Shown here piece by piece: positions 1 through 13,634 of a stretch of 64,000 nt of DNA. The DNA comes from Osedax frankpressi. Taxonomy: Eukaryota; Annelida; Polychaeta; Sabellida; Siboglinidae. Within the stretch, counting starts at the first letter, position 1. Each line of letters opens with the position of its first letter. A program made the translations under genes and the position numbers. The notes below the pieces were generated by a model, which was not told the origin of the DNA, did no database searches, and worked only from the letters and a program-made list of their open reading frames with translations. The DNA lies in contig OZ038317.1 in NCBI GenBank assembly GCA_964035775.1, forward strand, positions 25,211,661 to 25,275,660. Reading direction: 5' to 3'.

Positions 1-469
1 GTAAATATGGTTTGTATACATTATATATTATACTTTCAACTACATGTAATTATTGAATTATGATTTTTTCAAATTTATTAATACTTGCGATTTAATATAT
101 ATTTTACAATGTTTCAACATTGAATATATAGTTTGAATTTAGTTAGTGTGTACAACTTATTATATAAACTTATTACTGAAAAAATTATAATTTTACTATT
201 AATATACATTATATTTGAATTAGTAAGCATACTTTAATAAATATACTGTATAGTATGAAATATATATCTCATATATTTATAAATATATATGTAGCCTTGC
301 AGGCTGATTTTATGGAACACAAGAACAAATTCAACAAGTAGATTTTGTTAACGTTTATTATTCAAAATAGTCACAGCGAAAATGTAGTTCTTCTCAAGGC
401 TTAACAGAAATGTATTCAATGTTGATATCTAAATGAATCTCCGAACATTATCCACACGAGCACACTTAT

Positions 470-540
470 ACTAGTCATTCACGCTCTGATACACACCAGT
501 CACGCTCTGATACACACCAGTCATGCTCTGATACACGCCA
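470..540. repeat. 21-bp tandem repeat, three copies
   Basis: CACGCTCTGATACACACCAG T repeated with small changes, at the end of a less A/T-rich stretch (290-545). Confidence 0.85.
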
Positions 541-571
541 GTTAACTTCAAGTAATACTTATATTATTTTA

Positions 572-574
<3 letters not shown>

Positions 575-618
<44 letters not shown>

Positions 619-626
619 TATATATA

Positions 627-663
<37 letters not shown>
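575..663. repeat. (TA)n microsatellite, interrupted
   Basis: Long TA tract with two TTAA interruptions. Confidence 0.97.
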
Positions 664-666
<3 letters not shown>

Positions 667-1120
667 AATAATTATCTATAAATTTGTATAACATTACATA
701 TAAATATTCAAAATAAATATATTCATTAAAACATATATTTTATACAATATTCGTAACAAATAATACTTGCACTATTAGTAATTACTTCTAAATAATTAAC
801 AGTTAATAAATAATTAACTTTTAATATATAGTTTTGAATATATAAATATTAATAGAATATTATACCCTCTCCCTATGAGGTCGACGAATGCCTGTCGTTA
901 ATTAAATGTATTGATTTCGAAGGTATAATCCAAATCTATGATAACATTGGATATAAACAATTGCTGTTTAATTTATATAGAGCATTACCATATAGACATT
1001 ATACATAGATATTATCATAAGCATAGATAAAAAATTTATAATTAAAAAAAAATGGTAAATCTTTAAAATAAATAACAGTTTGTTGTTATACTTTTTTTAA
1101 AAAATAAATCAATATATTTA

Positions 1121-1930
1121 ATAACGTTGAATTTCTATCTTATAGATTTAGGGGTGAGAATTCCGAATTCGTTTTTGGATTTTAATAAACTCCATCATGT
1201 CTTTAGAAATTAATGATCGACGCTCGCGAAAATAACGTCCATCCACATTGGTATATGGTATTGGAATATTATATAATAACCTCTAGAATATATCCAGTAA
1301 ATTGTATGCGTAATGGGATCGGTATTACCGTAGTAATTAAAATGAAATCTGAAAATGTAGATATTTTAAGTCGTAGCACCTATCTGTATCTATCAGGACA
1401 CATCGTAAAATTTTGGAGTAATATCGAGACATTAGAAAATTTCGAATACTTAATTTATTATAATAATTTAATATTCGATTTTTCCAAAAAAATTTTAAAG
1501 TTACTATATTTAATCTTAGTCTGGGAAGGTCGCAGATAAAAATGAGAAAAACCAGAGCTTTACCCGAAAACCGTATTTTAGATACTTAATTTATTATACA
1601 AATTAAATTATATTAAACTTTTTTTATTATCGAATAACGTTAGTTCAGTGACTGAGAAGGTTTTGACCATTGTAGAATTTTAGATAAAATAACTCGGTAA
1701 AGATTTTAGTATTTTATTAGTTAAACGTCGGTTAGGTAAACTTAACGTATATAAAAATTTTAAAACTCGATATCCATTTCCTCCTACGGCGAGGATATAT
1801 ATAATTTTATCAAAAACGCGTTATCTTCGAAATTCGCTTAGTTTACTATCTTCCAAAATAAATCGGTGTATGTTCTAGGGATGTGTTACCTCGATCGCTA
1901 AATATGGGGTAAAAGAAATTTGGGGGGAGG
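1121..1930. other. Less A/T-rich island, content unknown
   Basis: More C and G than the flanks, including CG dinucleotides (GAATTCCGAATTCG, CTACGGCGAGG, CCTCGATCGC). Holds the 108-codon frame. No splice-bounded family match; may be a decayed element. Confidence 0.4.
1213..1539 (+). CDS. Unassigned open frame, 108 codons
   Basis: Longest ordinary open frame outside repeats, within a less A/T-rich island (about 1120-1920). The peptide (MIDARENNVHPHWYMVLEYY...) shows no motif I know. Could be a relict of a mobile element or chance; weakly supported. Confidence 0.2.
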   Translation: MIDARENNVHPHWYMVLEYYIITSRIYPVNCMRNGIGITVVIKMKSENVDILSRSTYLYLSGHIVKFWSNIETLENFEYLIYYNNLIFDFSKKILKLLYLILVWEGRR

Positions 1931-2018
1931 GGGATTTTTGTAAAAATATATTTTTTAGTCCGCCTAAAAAACAGAATTGTTAAAATTTTGGGTATATCTT
2001 ATTATCGAATTTACTATG

Positions 2019-4088
2019 AATTAACTAGGAAGTAACAAGTAATTAACAAGGAATTAACAAGGAATTAACTAGGAATTAACTAGGAATTAACTAGGAATTA
2101 ACTGGGAATTAACTAGGAATTAACTGGGAATTAACTAGGAATTAACTAGGAATTAACTAGGAATTAACTAGGAATTAACTAGGAATTAACTAGGAATTAA
2201 CTAGGAATTAACTAGGAATTAACTAAGAATTAACTAGGAATTAACTAAGAATTAACTAGGAATTAACTAGGAATTAACTAGGAATTAACTAGGAATTAAC
2301 TAGGAATTAACTAAGAATTAACTAGGAATTAAGTAGGAATTAACTAGGAATTAACTAGGAATTAACTAGGAATTAACTAAGAATTAACTAGGAATTAAGT
2401 AGGAATTAACTAGGAATTAACTAGGAATTAACTAGGAATTAACTAGGAATTAACTAGGAATTAACTAGGAATTAACTAGGAATTAACTAGGAATTAACTA
2501 GGAATTAACTAGGAATTAACTAGGAATTAACTAGGAATTAGCTAAGAATTAACTAGGAATTAAGTAGGAATTAACTAGGAATTAACTAGGAATTAACTAG
2601 GAATTAACTAGGAATTAACTAGGAATTAACTAGGAATTAACTAGGAATTAACTAGGAATTAACTAGGAATTAACTAGGAATTAACTAGGAATTAACTAGG
2701 AATTAACTAGGAATTAACTAGGAATTAACTAGGAATTAACTAGGAATTAACTAGGAATTAACTAGGAATTAACTAGGAATTAACTAGGAATTAACTAGGA
2801 ATTAACTAGGAATTAACTAGGAATTAACTAGGAATTAACTAGGAATTAACTAGGAATTAACTAGGAATTAACTAGGAATTAGCTAAGAATTAACTAGGAA
2901 TTAAGTAGGAATTAACTAGGAATTAACTAGGAATTAACTAGGAATTAACTAGGAATTAACTAGGAATTAACTAGGAATTAACTAGGAATTAACTAGGAAT
3001 TAACTAGGAATTAACTAGGAATTAACTAGGAATTAACTAGGAATTAACTAGGAATTAACTAGGAATTAACTAGGAATTAACTAGGAATTAACTAGGAATT
3101 AACTAGGAATTAACTAGGAATTAACTAGGAATTAACTAGGAATTAACTAGGAATTAACTAGGAATTAACTAGGAATTAACTAGGAATTAACTAGGAATTA
3201 ACTAGGAATTAACTAGGAATTAACTAGGAATTAACTAGGAATTAACTAGGAATTAACTAGGAATTAACTAGGAATTAACTAGGAATTAACTAGGAATTAA
3301 CTAGGAATTAACTAGGAATTAACTAGGAATTAACTAGGAATTAACTAGGAATTAACTAGGAATTAACTAGGAATTAACTAGGAATTAACTAGGAATTAAC
3401 TAGGAATTAACTAGGAATTAACTAGGAATTAACTAGGAATTAACTAGGAATTAACTAGGAATTAACTAGGAATTAACTAGGAATTAACTAGGAATTAACT
3501 AGGAATTAACTAGGAATTAACTAGGAATTAACTAGGAATTAACTAGGAATTAACTAGGAATTAACTAGGAATTAACTAGGAATTAACTGGGAATTAACAA
3601 GGAATTAGTTAAGAATTAACTAAGAATTAACTAGGAATTAACTAGGAATTAACTAGGAATTAACTAGGAATTAACTAAGAATTAACTAGGAATTAACTAA
3701 GAATTAACTAGGAATTAACTAGGAATTAACTAGGAATTAACTAAGAATTAACTAGGAATTAACTAGGAATTAACTGGGAATTAACAAGGAATTAGTTAAG
3801 AATTAACTAAGAATTAACTAAGAATTAACTAGAAATTAACTAGGAATTAACGAGGAATTAACTAGGAATTAACTAGGAATTAACTGGGAATTAACTAGGA
3901 ATTAACTAGGAATTAATTAGGAATTAACTAGGAATTAACTAGGAATTAACGAGGAATTAACTAGGAATTAACTAGGAATTAACTGGGAATTAACTAGGAA
4001 TTAACTTGGAATTAACTAAGAATTAACTAGTATATATTAACTAGTATATATTAACTAGTATATATTAACTATATATATTAACTAGTAT
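2019..4088. repeat. 11-bp minisatellite, unit AATTAACTAGG, about 185 copies
   Basis: Nearly perfect head-to-tail 11-mers; variants with CTAAG, AAGTAGG, CTGGG and AACGAGG cluster and recur. Degenerates at 4028-4088 into ATTAACTAGTATAT units. Just beyond the 3' end of the M13 gene. Confidence 0.97.
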
Positions 4089-4229
4089 ATATAATATATT
4101 TAAATATTAGTATATATATTATGGAAATGTTTATAATTTATAGAATATAATAAATTAATAATTACAAATATAAGTATATAATATTTTATTAACAATTCAT
4201 TTTTCAAATAGATTTAATATACACTTAAT

Positions 4230-4406
4230 CTACCATATTTCACATATATTTTCTTCGTACATATTATCTCCTGGTGTGCATGAAAATGTCTCACGAAATT
4301 CTTTGCTATTTTTTAAAGTACCAATTATTCTCCATTTATCTGGAGCATGGACGGATGTTAACTTAAATTTATTTTCGAACTTTTTTTTCATTTTTTTACA
4401 GTTTAG
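4230..4406 (-). CDS. M13 peptidase exon 21 (C terminus)
   Basis: Residues 645-702 and stop TAG. Begins LNCKKM directly after FAQ, then SVHAPDKWRIIGTLKNS with H664 and R670, and ends CEIW, the M13 C-terminal C-x-x-W motif. The 3.4-kb intron before it contains a decayed LINE. Confidence 0.93.
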   Translation of the reverse strand, partial: LNCKKMKKKFENKFKLTSVHAPDKWRIIGTLKNSKEFRETFSCTPGDNMYEENICEIW

Positions 4407-7320
4407 CTGTCATTAAATAATTGTAATGATATTTATTAAACATGAAATAATATAAATACACTAATAAAATAAATATATAGTACTAGGCTCAGTAAACTTG
4501 GTGATGGAATACTATATGAATTTTAATAATTATAATTATTAATTTCATATATCCCGGTTAACGTTATATAGGAGAATTAAAAAATATATTCATAGTTGTT
4601 TTACATATTGCGATTATCATTATTCAATCAAATAAGTTATGTAATTTGTATTTATATCTTAGATAAACTGTAGTAAGTAGTATATATTTTTTTAATTTCC
4701 AAAGAAAAAAACTATGTAGATTACACCCTATTATATAATGAATTTAAAAATAATGAGCTATTATGTATAAAACCTAAAATCAGGCTAAGAACCAAACCCA
4801 ATATAAACCCATGTCCAAACTCAAAATAAAACATTGGTTGAGGTATAGCAATATTTTAAAAAATAATATCACTTTAGAATCAAATAAACATATTATACTA
4901 ACAAATTGCCAAACTTTATATTTAAATATTAAAATAAACATTTATCGATATTTAATATTATCTTAGTTTATAGACCACCCTCTACACCTACATAAGTATA
5001 TACTCGTGCACTAACTCATGTTATCACACAAATACCATTAAATTAATTAATTATATTAGGTGATTATAATTATCATTACGACTAAAATAAATATCACCAT
5101 AACATTTTTAAACCAACAATATATAATATATATAGATTTAACATCTGAAACCAGTTACATTTATATATCTGTAATTACAAGTGACGAACTTATAACTATT
5201 GACTATATGATTAAATTTAATATCAATATTAAAATTTTTTAAGGTTTATAAAATATATTTATATTAATAAAATAAATATTAAATATATCATAGGAAATAT
5301 ATTATCTTCACTAGAAGGTAATAATTTATTCGCAATCGCTAAATGACTTGTTAAATTAAAGATATAATAAATTCATAAGGGAAAAATACTTGAAAAATAT
5401 ATTCATTGATTAATAGACTCAATCAATAACAATTTATCTCTTTCAATTAATATTTACAATCCAACAAGCTATCCATCATACACAATTGAATTACTACCAA
5501 ATATATTCGCCAACTTTTTTTATGATAAAATAAAAAATATAGTACAATCAAATAATGATATAAAATATAAATTTCCAATATATATTCTATCACTTTACTG
5601 CTAAATCACACTTTCTAAACTTTATATTAACTTTATCGCATGAAATCAAAATTAACTTCATCGTATCATTAATAGTTAAAAAATGTAAATCATCCTACCC
5701 TCATAACGATTCATCTCCGAAACAATTTAATAGAACTATTACAGAACTTTACCAATCCAAAATATCACAATCTATAAATATATCCATTTTTCCAAAATTC
5801 CCTAAATAAATCATAATTACTCCCCTACTTAAAACTGTAATTTAGATTATAAATTACTAAAAAATTACCGTCCTATTTCCAAACTTCCTTTTCCATCTAA
5901 AATATTCGAGAGTTATTAAATATTAATAAACAACATTAAATATGTATTATGTTTTTAAAATGAATTATATCCCTCAAATCAAAGTGCATATCGCACAAAT
6001 CATAGTATAGAAAAACCAATAGTATATATATATATATTTAATTATATATGTAATACCATAGATTAGGGAAATAAGGTTCAACTTATGTTACTAGATATGC
6101 CAGCAGCATTTGATACTATCTTTCATAGTATTTTATTAGAAAGAATGGAGGAAATAGGTAAGGAATAAGAGGTAAAAGGATAAGGCACTATACTTACTGA
6201 AATCATATATTACAATTAGAACATATCGAACATATATAAATGATATAAAATCAGACTAATTCCAACTAAAATATGTGGTACAAGTACGGAACCAAAATGT
6301 TCCGTACTTGGCCCATTATTATTTTAAATTTATTTATGTCCATTATACTAATTAATTTCTAAATTTCTCCAAATAAAATTCAACATAATTGCTGATGATT
6401 ATAATTTACCTGACTCTACCACCAAATAACAATGCCAACTCATCTCTCATTAATTGCACAAATAATATACGCAACTTGCTAATCAATAACAATTTACTAC
6501 TAAATATCGACAAGACAAAAATTATTGACATTACAAAAAATTTAACACAAAATGAATTTCCTATATATTTAATTGATAATGTACATGTAGAAACTTCTAA
6601 ATCCGTAACATGTCTTGGTTTTATTATAGATGTACACCTCCTTTAGATAACCACTTACGATTTACTGCTAAAAATGTATTTAATTATTTTAGTAAGGTAA
6701 CAAAAATAAGAAAATAAATGTCATTTCATAATTTAAATGATCTCTCAAACTTGTATTATATCACATTTAAACTATTGTAATTCTATATATTATGGTATAA
6801 CAAAATCAAAAATTAATTATTTAGATCGTATATTAAGAATTATAGTAAGATGATATATGATTTTATACGAAGAGATCATAATAGTCTTACCGACTATTTA
6901 AAGTACTAGGCTTGAAATTAGACATTCAGCGTATAGAATATAATGTATAGAATATAATATATTCAGCGTATATAATATAATGTTTAAATTATACTGCCAT
7001 ATACGCTAAACAGCCACGCTACCTATATGCTATTATTAAACTAAAGGAAAACCCGCCGATAAGATATTGTAAAAATTTGCTACTATCAAATACAAATTGT
7101 AATCTTGATAATAAAAAAATCTATGGTAAAAGAAGATTTAGTGTTTTATCGACAATGTTATGGAATAATCTTCCTCTACCTTTGTGAAGGTGTAATTCCA
7201 CAAAAACAGTTAAGAAGGCAGTGATATATGATCTGCTAATTATATTGTAAAATAGATATGTAAAAAATAAAGTTTTGTAATTGGAATATAGGGATATTCC
7301 GAGAGATAATCAATTATTCT

Positions 7321-7365
<45 letters not shown>

Positions 7366-8709
7366 ATATAGTGTTCAATAGTTTTCATAATGTTCGCTTT
7401 GTAGAATACTAAATATAAGTATATTTTATAATTCAAAGTACAAAAATAATATTGTGGCGAACTATATTATAATAATGTATTAAGATATTATTGACATTAT
7501 TTTTAAATAGTTATTGTATCTTATTGCTTATAACTTTAAATAATAAATATTATTATATTCGCTATATAGAAATAAATTATATAATTATTTTTAATTATTT
7601 TAATTTTGTGAATAATTTTCAAATAAAAAGGATTTTTTTTTTGGAAGACCCTTCCAAAATCTATATTAAATACAAATAAATAAAATACATATCTTGAAAT
7701 CTAAATTAATAATTTTATATAGATATTTAATATATTTTATGTGATTTCATATGTTTATGTGTTTTTGTATGTTTTTTGTATGCGTGAAACTAACCTGTGC
7801 AAATGAAATAAAGAAAAGTTTCTTATGGTTCAAATGTTCCAGTCCGATTAATGGTTTCTCTTGATGGTTATCTCTTACCCAATCTTTATAAGCCTTGTTA
7901 GTTAAAATAATATAATATATTTTTTAATTTAACATTCGGTCTAGATATCGAATATTAAAATAAATATATAAATGGCTTTTGGTGAATAACTACGTTAAAT
8001 TATGAAATAAAATGATGATATATGGATACAGAATTGTAGAGAAAATGATTGTTACAAATAAATACATGTAGGATCTACATGTATTTATTTATTACATTGT
8101 TGGTTGATGTAATATAATTATCATTATTAACTTTCGGTCATCTATTGATAAATTATATATAATATGTAATATTCGTACAACAATATAGAGATTATATGGT
8201 ATTTATTTAACTTATTATATATACGAATTATGAATAACAGTGTAAATTAAGAAGAATACATATCAATAATATTAATCATTAATTTTCTTTTTCTGAAATA
8301 TATATGCCAGAGTAAACTATTTAAACTACTTAATTTGTATTAACTACATAATTGGAAAATATAATTGAACTACTATTCATTAAATCTAAACTATGATTTT
8401 AATGCCATGTGTATTATATAATTATTTTATACAGTCATCGTGCATTTTTGGTTCAAATTTATCTACAAAATAACTATTAATCATAATTACTATAATATGT
8501 GTGTTGTATATGAATTTCCGAGTGAAATCATCAAATATTTTATTTTTCTTTTTGAATATTTTTTATTTTAATGCAAAATTAAATACATATGGTTCAAAAA
8601 TAAGATTACTGAAAAAAAAATTTTTATATAATTATTAATAAAATGTTATAAATTAAAAAATATAAATGCTATTTACACAATTTTTTTGATATAGTTTATA
8701 TATACTTGT

Positions 8710-8740
<31 letters not shown>

Positions 8741-9238
8741 CAATTAAAAAATGATGGTAGTATATCATTTTTTTAGGTTAAAGTAAATGATTTTTCATAT
8801 TTTTTAATATTATACTATTTTTAAAGTTCTCTAGAATTTCTTTTATTAAATATATTTAAATAATTGATTCAAAATATGTATTTATGTATTATATATTATA
8901 TGTAAATATGTAACTTCAATAAAGAAATCTATATTAAATTAATTATTTATAATTTAATTTTTTTTAAATTTTCACAAATTTTTCTCTAAAAAGAAAAAAA
9001 CGTCTCTCAAAATATTCTTTTGAAATTTTGTTATACTTCATTTATTCCGTACACAACCATATTAAATTATCGGAATACTGAATATTTCTTGTATATTTAA
9101 AAGTTTTTTATTAGTAGTATTTCTAATATGTATACAAGTGAATTATTGTTAATATATTAATATATAATATAACTGCAAAAGATGCTTTTAATCCTCCGAT
9201 ATCAGCAATATTTTCAGCAAGTGTATTAACGCCATTGA

Positions 9239-9293
<55 letters not shown>

Positions 9294-11914
9294 TATATTT
9301 TCGAGTGGTATTGGAAATACATTAACATATTATACTATATTCTATAGAATATATTATGTTATATTACTTTTATAAAATTTATAAAATTAACCGATCGTCT
9401 ACAAACCTTATATTTATTAAATTGATTTATAAAACAAAATGTTTTGTTATTAAATTCTTCAATTGAATCGTCCTCCCACCATTTTACATAATTACCGTTA
9501 ATATCAATGCCACGTCCAATGCTATCGAAACCGTGAGTAAGTTCATGGCCCATCGTAGTACCTAGAGCACCGTAATTCAACGATCTATTTATTTAATTAA
9601 GTAATTAAATAATTATTATACGTCATATTTCACATTATTACATAATTCTTATATAAATATACTAGTTTAAATAGGAAAAATGATATGATAAACTGATTTC
9701 ATACACAGTTATTAACAAATAAAATTTATCGTTATATATAGACGAATTTGTTCAAATTAGATGACATATTTAAATTTAAATGTATTCTAAATTTGCGTTT
9801 TTTTTAGATAAAATATTTTATTTGTTTTCAAAATAAAACAAATTGTTAGATAATATTTTACTATAGTTCAACTACTTTATTGTTGGTTTATAGCATTATT
9901 TTTAAATTCTTATGCGTGAATATAACTAAGTTGTTGAATTTAGTTGCATTGTAGTTGTATTTAATTGATCTCATGATAAATAAATGAATGATATGTAAGT
10001 AATTTTTTAATTATTGTATTTTATATTTCAAACTTTTCTTAAACTTTCAATGGCAACTGTTTTAACTATTTAATATCAAATGTAAACAAATAACACTAAC
10101 ATTATATAACTAAATATGTATTCAATATACGTATACATATAGAGTAATATAAATAAAATAACATATATAACTATTCAAATGTCTATGTCTTAACATATGA
10201 AATGCGTCATCTGCACAATCTATCTGATACAAGATTTATTCTCGAATGTTTAGTTTCAATAGTTTGAAAACTTTTCTACGATACTCCAATATCTTTTTAC
10301 TTTGGTTACCAATTTTCGATATATTCCAATAATTTTCTACACATTTGATCAATACACATTCGATATATTTATATATTAATATATAAATTGTTGATAATAA
10401 AATGTTATCCGAATAACAATTCGTATAAAACTAATAATATTCCATGATACCTAGATATCTAGGTATCATGTCATATTTTTACAGGTATACTTGTTATTTA
10501 ACCCCCACCCCCACAAGATCTGTAATGATAACATTCTGATGTTATATATATATATATTATGGTAATAATCTGTACTTTGTATTATTTACAGATCAAATGT
10601 TTATTCTGCCCGAAAACTCGATAGTGTTAAAAACAGTTATTAATTATACATAAAAAAATCTTAACATGTCTCCAAAACCATTGCAAATATCAGGTATATA
10701 ATATCTATATATTTGTAAGGTTTTAAATAACTTTATATTTGTTAGGTCTTGAAAACCTATACATTAATAAGATGTTCAACCCCTATACGAATGTAGGGTA
10801 TTTATCACCTGCCAAAATGGTAGACAATACCATTTATTTAACAACTATAAAAATATATATGCGTAAAACGTTGATTTGATACCTTGGTATACTGAGTACT
10901 TTATTTGAATTCGAATGATGGATCTATAACTATCATAACGATATTTCTAGATAAGATATAGTTTGAATTATTAATTAAGTAGTAATTTAGTAGCCGTTGT
11001 TATTATTTAAAATAATGTATCTAGTGATATCAATTGTAAAATCATTTTTAAATTTAAACTATTTAAAATAAGAATAAACCATAATACATTTTATATATCA
11101 CACTAATTTTCGGTTTAATTTATAAATATTTATATATATATATATATATAAATAGTTATATATATATAATTGGTAATATCAAAACTATATTGAAATATCA
11201 TAATTTTATTAAATTTTAACCTGGGTCTACGTATATCGTAAACATTATTCTGCATATAACCAGCAGGGAATACCATTTTCACGTTCACATTATCATAGTA
11301 CGCATTATATTGAAATGGCGTCATAAGCCATCTGATGGCAAATATATGGTGAATAAATTAAAATATTATAGTATAAGAATACATGAGATTATTCAAAAAA
11401 CTCTATTTAGATTGGACATGTCATACTTAAGAATTAACATAAATGATAAACTAATCGATGTTAGAAATAGATTCGTTATTGTTTATGCTATAAAGACTAT
11501 ACAATTATCAATTTGTAACAAATTTAATATAAAATTAAAATATTTTAACATTTCACAATATAATATAGCAAATATATGTATTTTCACCTTATTTATTATT
11601 CAATAAAAAATAACTTTCATAAATCTCATTTTGATAATATATGTAACATTATTTATGATTAGTTTTTTGATAATGCATTATATTGTTAAAAAAAACAGAA
11701 ATACCATTCTTAATAATAATTAACAAGAAATAATTTATACCTTTTCAAATGAAAAAATTATTAAGTATTATTGATAGTTTACCACCTCAAAATTATTAAT
11801 TGGTTAAAAAGCTAATTAATTAATAATTATTAGCTATTGATTAATTGGTATAAGAATTCACATCAATATAAGAAAATCTTTAAAATGAAATCATTATTAG
11901 TTTAAAATATAACC

Positions 11915-11962
<48 letters not shown>

Positions 11963-13573
11963 TAATTTTGTATATTACCCTTCAGATTCGATTCCTTTAA
12001 TTTTTTTTAGCAATTCCATTTTGCGATATTTTATTAAAAAAACCATATTTCTATATAGTTCATCTTTTACGATTATCATCTATAAATATTTAAGTAGAAA
12101 TTATTGTATCGATATTATGCTATTAATCTAGCGTTTAATTTTCAAGTTTTAATTTAATTTTATTGTAATCAATTTTAGTTTAATTCAACTAATACTTTTC
12201 AATAGTTTTTCTTTGCGTTTTTTCGGATGTACAATATACTATAATTATACTCTAGATAAACTTGGTATATATTTGAATGAATCTATGATAAAATTATATA
12301 CACTTTTATTAGATACTTATAAACTAGAGTAAACTTTTGATAAACAACTTAAAATATGTATACAAATATACTTTTTCAAATTGACATAAAATAGTGATAG
12401 AATAGAGTAAACTTGATCTAAAATAACGTAAGCTTATGATAAAAATGGCTAACAAATAATGTATATTATAATATGAGTTTTCCTGTATTTGCATTGTTTA
12501 ACAAATTACATTGTTTAGAAACATATATTTTGAATCCAAATATATGTAATAAAATAATAAAGAATGTAATAACAAAGTAACAACAAAGAATTAATAAATT
12601 AATAATAAAGTAATATGGAAAAAATATATGAATTTATTTACTAATCAAATACAATAACAAATATTGCGCGGTGCAGAAATACGCTATAAAATTAATTTGA
12701 TGAAGGTAATTTGAAACACTTTAATTATGTATTGTTCATTGTGAATAAATATAAAACTTTATAAAATATATACTAATTAATATTAATTAATTAATTAATA
12801 TTAATTAATTAATTAATATTAATTAATTATTAATTAATAAATAAAAATAAATAAATCAACTACACGTGTACATAATATATATTATTCAAAATAAATTAAT
12901 TATATACAGTAATTTATTAAAATAATATAATACAAATATTTAAAACGATATAAATAATATATTATATTATCAAAATAAATTACTTATAATTATAAATCAT
13001 TATATAATCATCAGTGAATTTTCAAATATAATAATGTAGGATAAATACAAGTTACTTACGTTTTTTAATTTAAATTTAATATTTGTAAAATTGTAAATAC
13101 TTTTGTGATATCCAAATTCATATTTAATTGATTCTGCCTATGAAATTAATATATATTTCGGTTAATACTAATATTATTAATTATTAATCTACTTCTCCAA
13201 AAATTCCAACTACAAGCAGTAATCGTACCGCGTACTATATGATTAATATCCAATTCTACATTGACATCTGAAACACTTGTGAATTAAACCCATAACCCAC
13301 TGAAATTAGAATATGTTTTTATTATTCCAAATGACGACTATAAAAAAGAATCTACATTGATATTAAATTATATAAGTAAATATGGCGTAATTAAATATAA
13401 ATAAATTATATTCGTATATATTTTAATATATAATGTTATACAATATAATTATTTGATAATTAACTTAAAATAAAATTTAGTATATAATAGTCATATATTA
13501 TATTAAAGCTATCTTTTGTTTATAGAAAATTATAAATAATAATACGCTCTTATGATTATGTTATTTTGTATCT

Positions 13574-13634
<61 letters not shown>

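Noticed and set aside
11310-11606. 98-codon plus-strand frame
   Set aside because: Overlaps peptidase exon 17 in antisense and has no motif or splice context.
13190-13310. Minus-strand segment DVNVELDINHIVRGTITACS, first taken as a peptidase exon
   Set aside because: Peptidase exons 14 and 15 already join in phase 0 around it, and the segment matches no M13 block.
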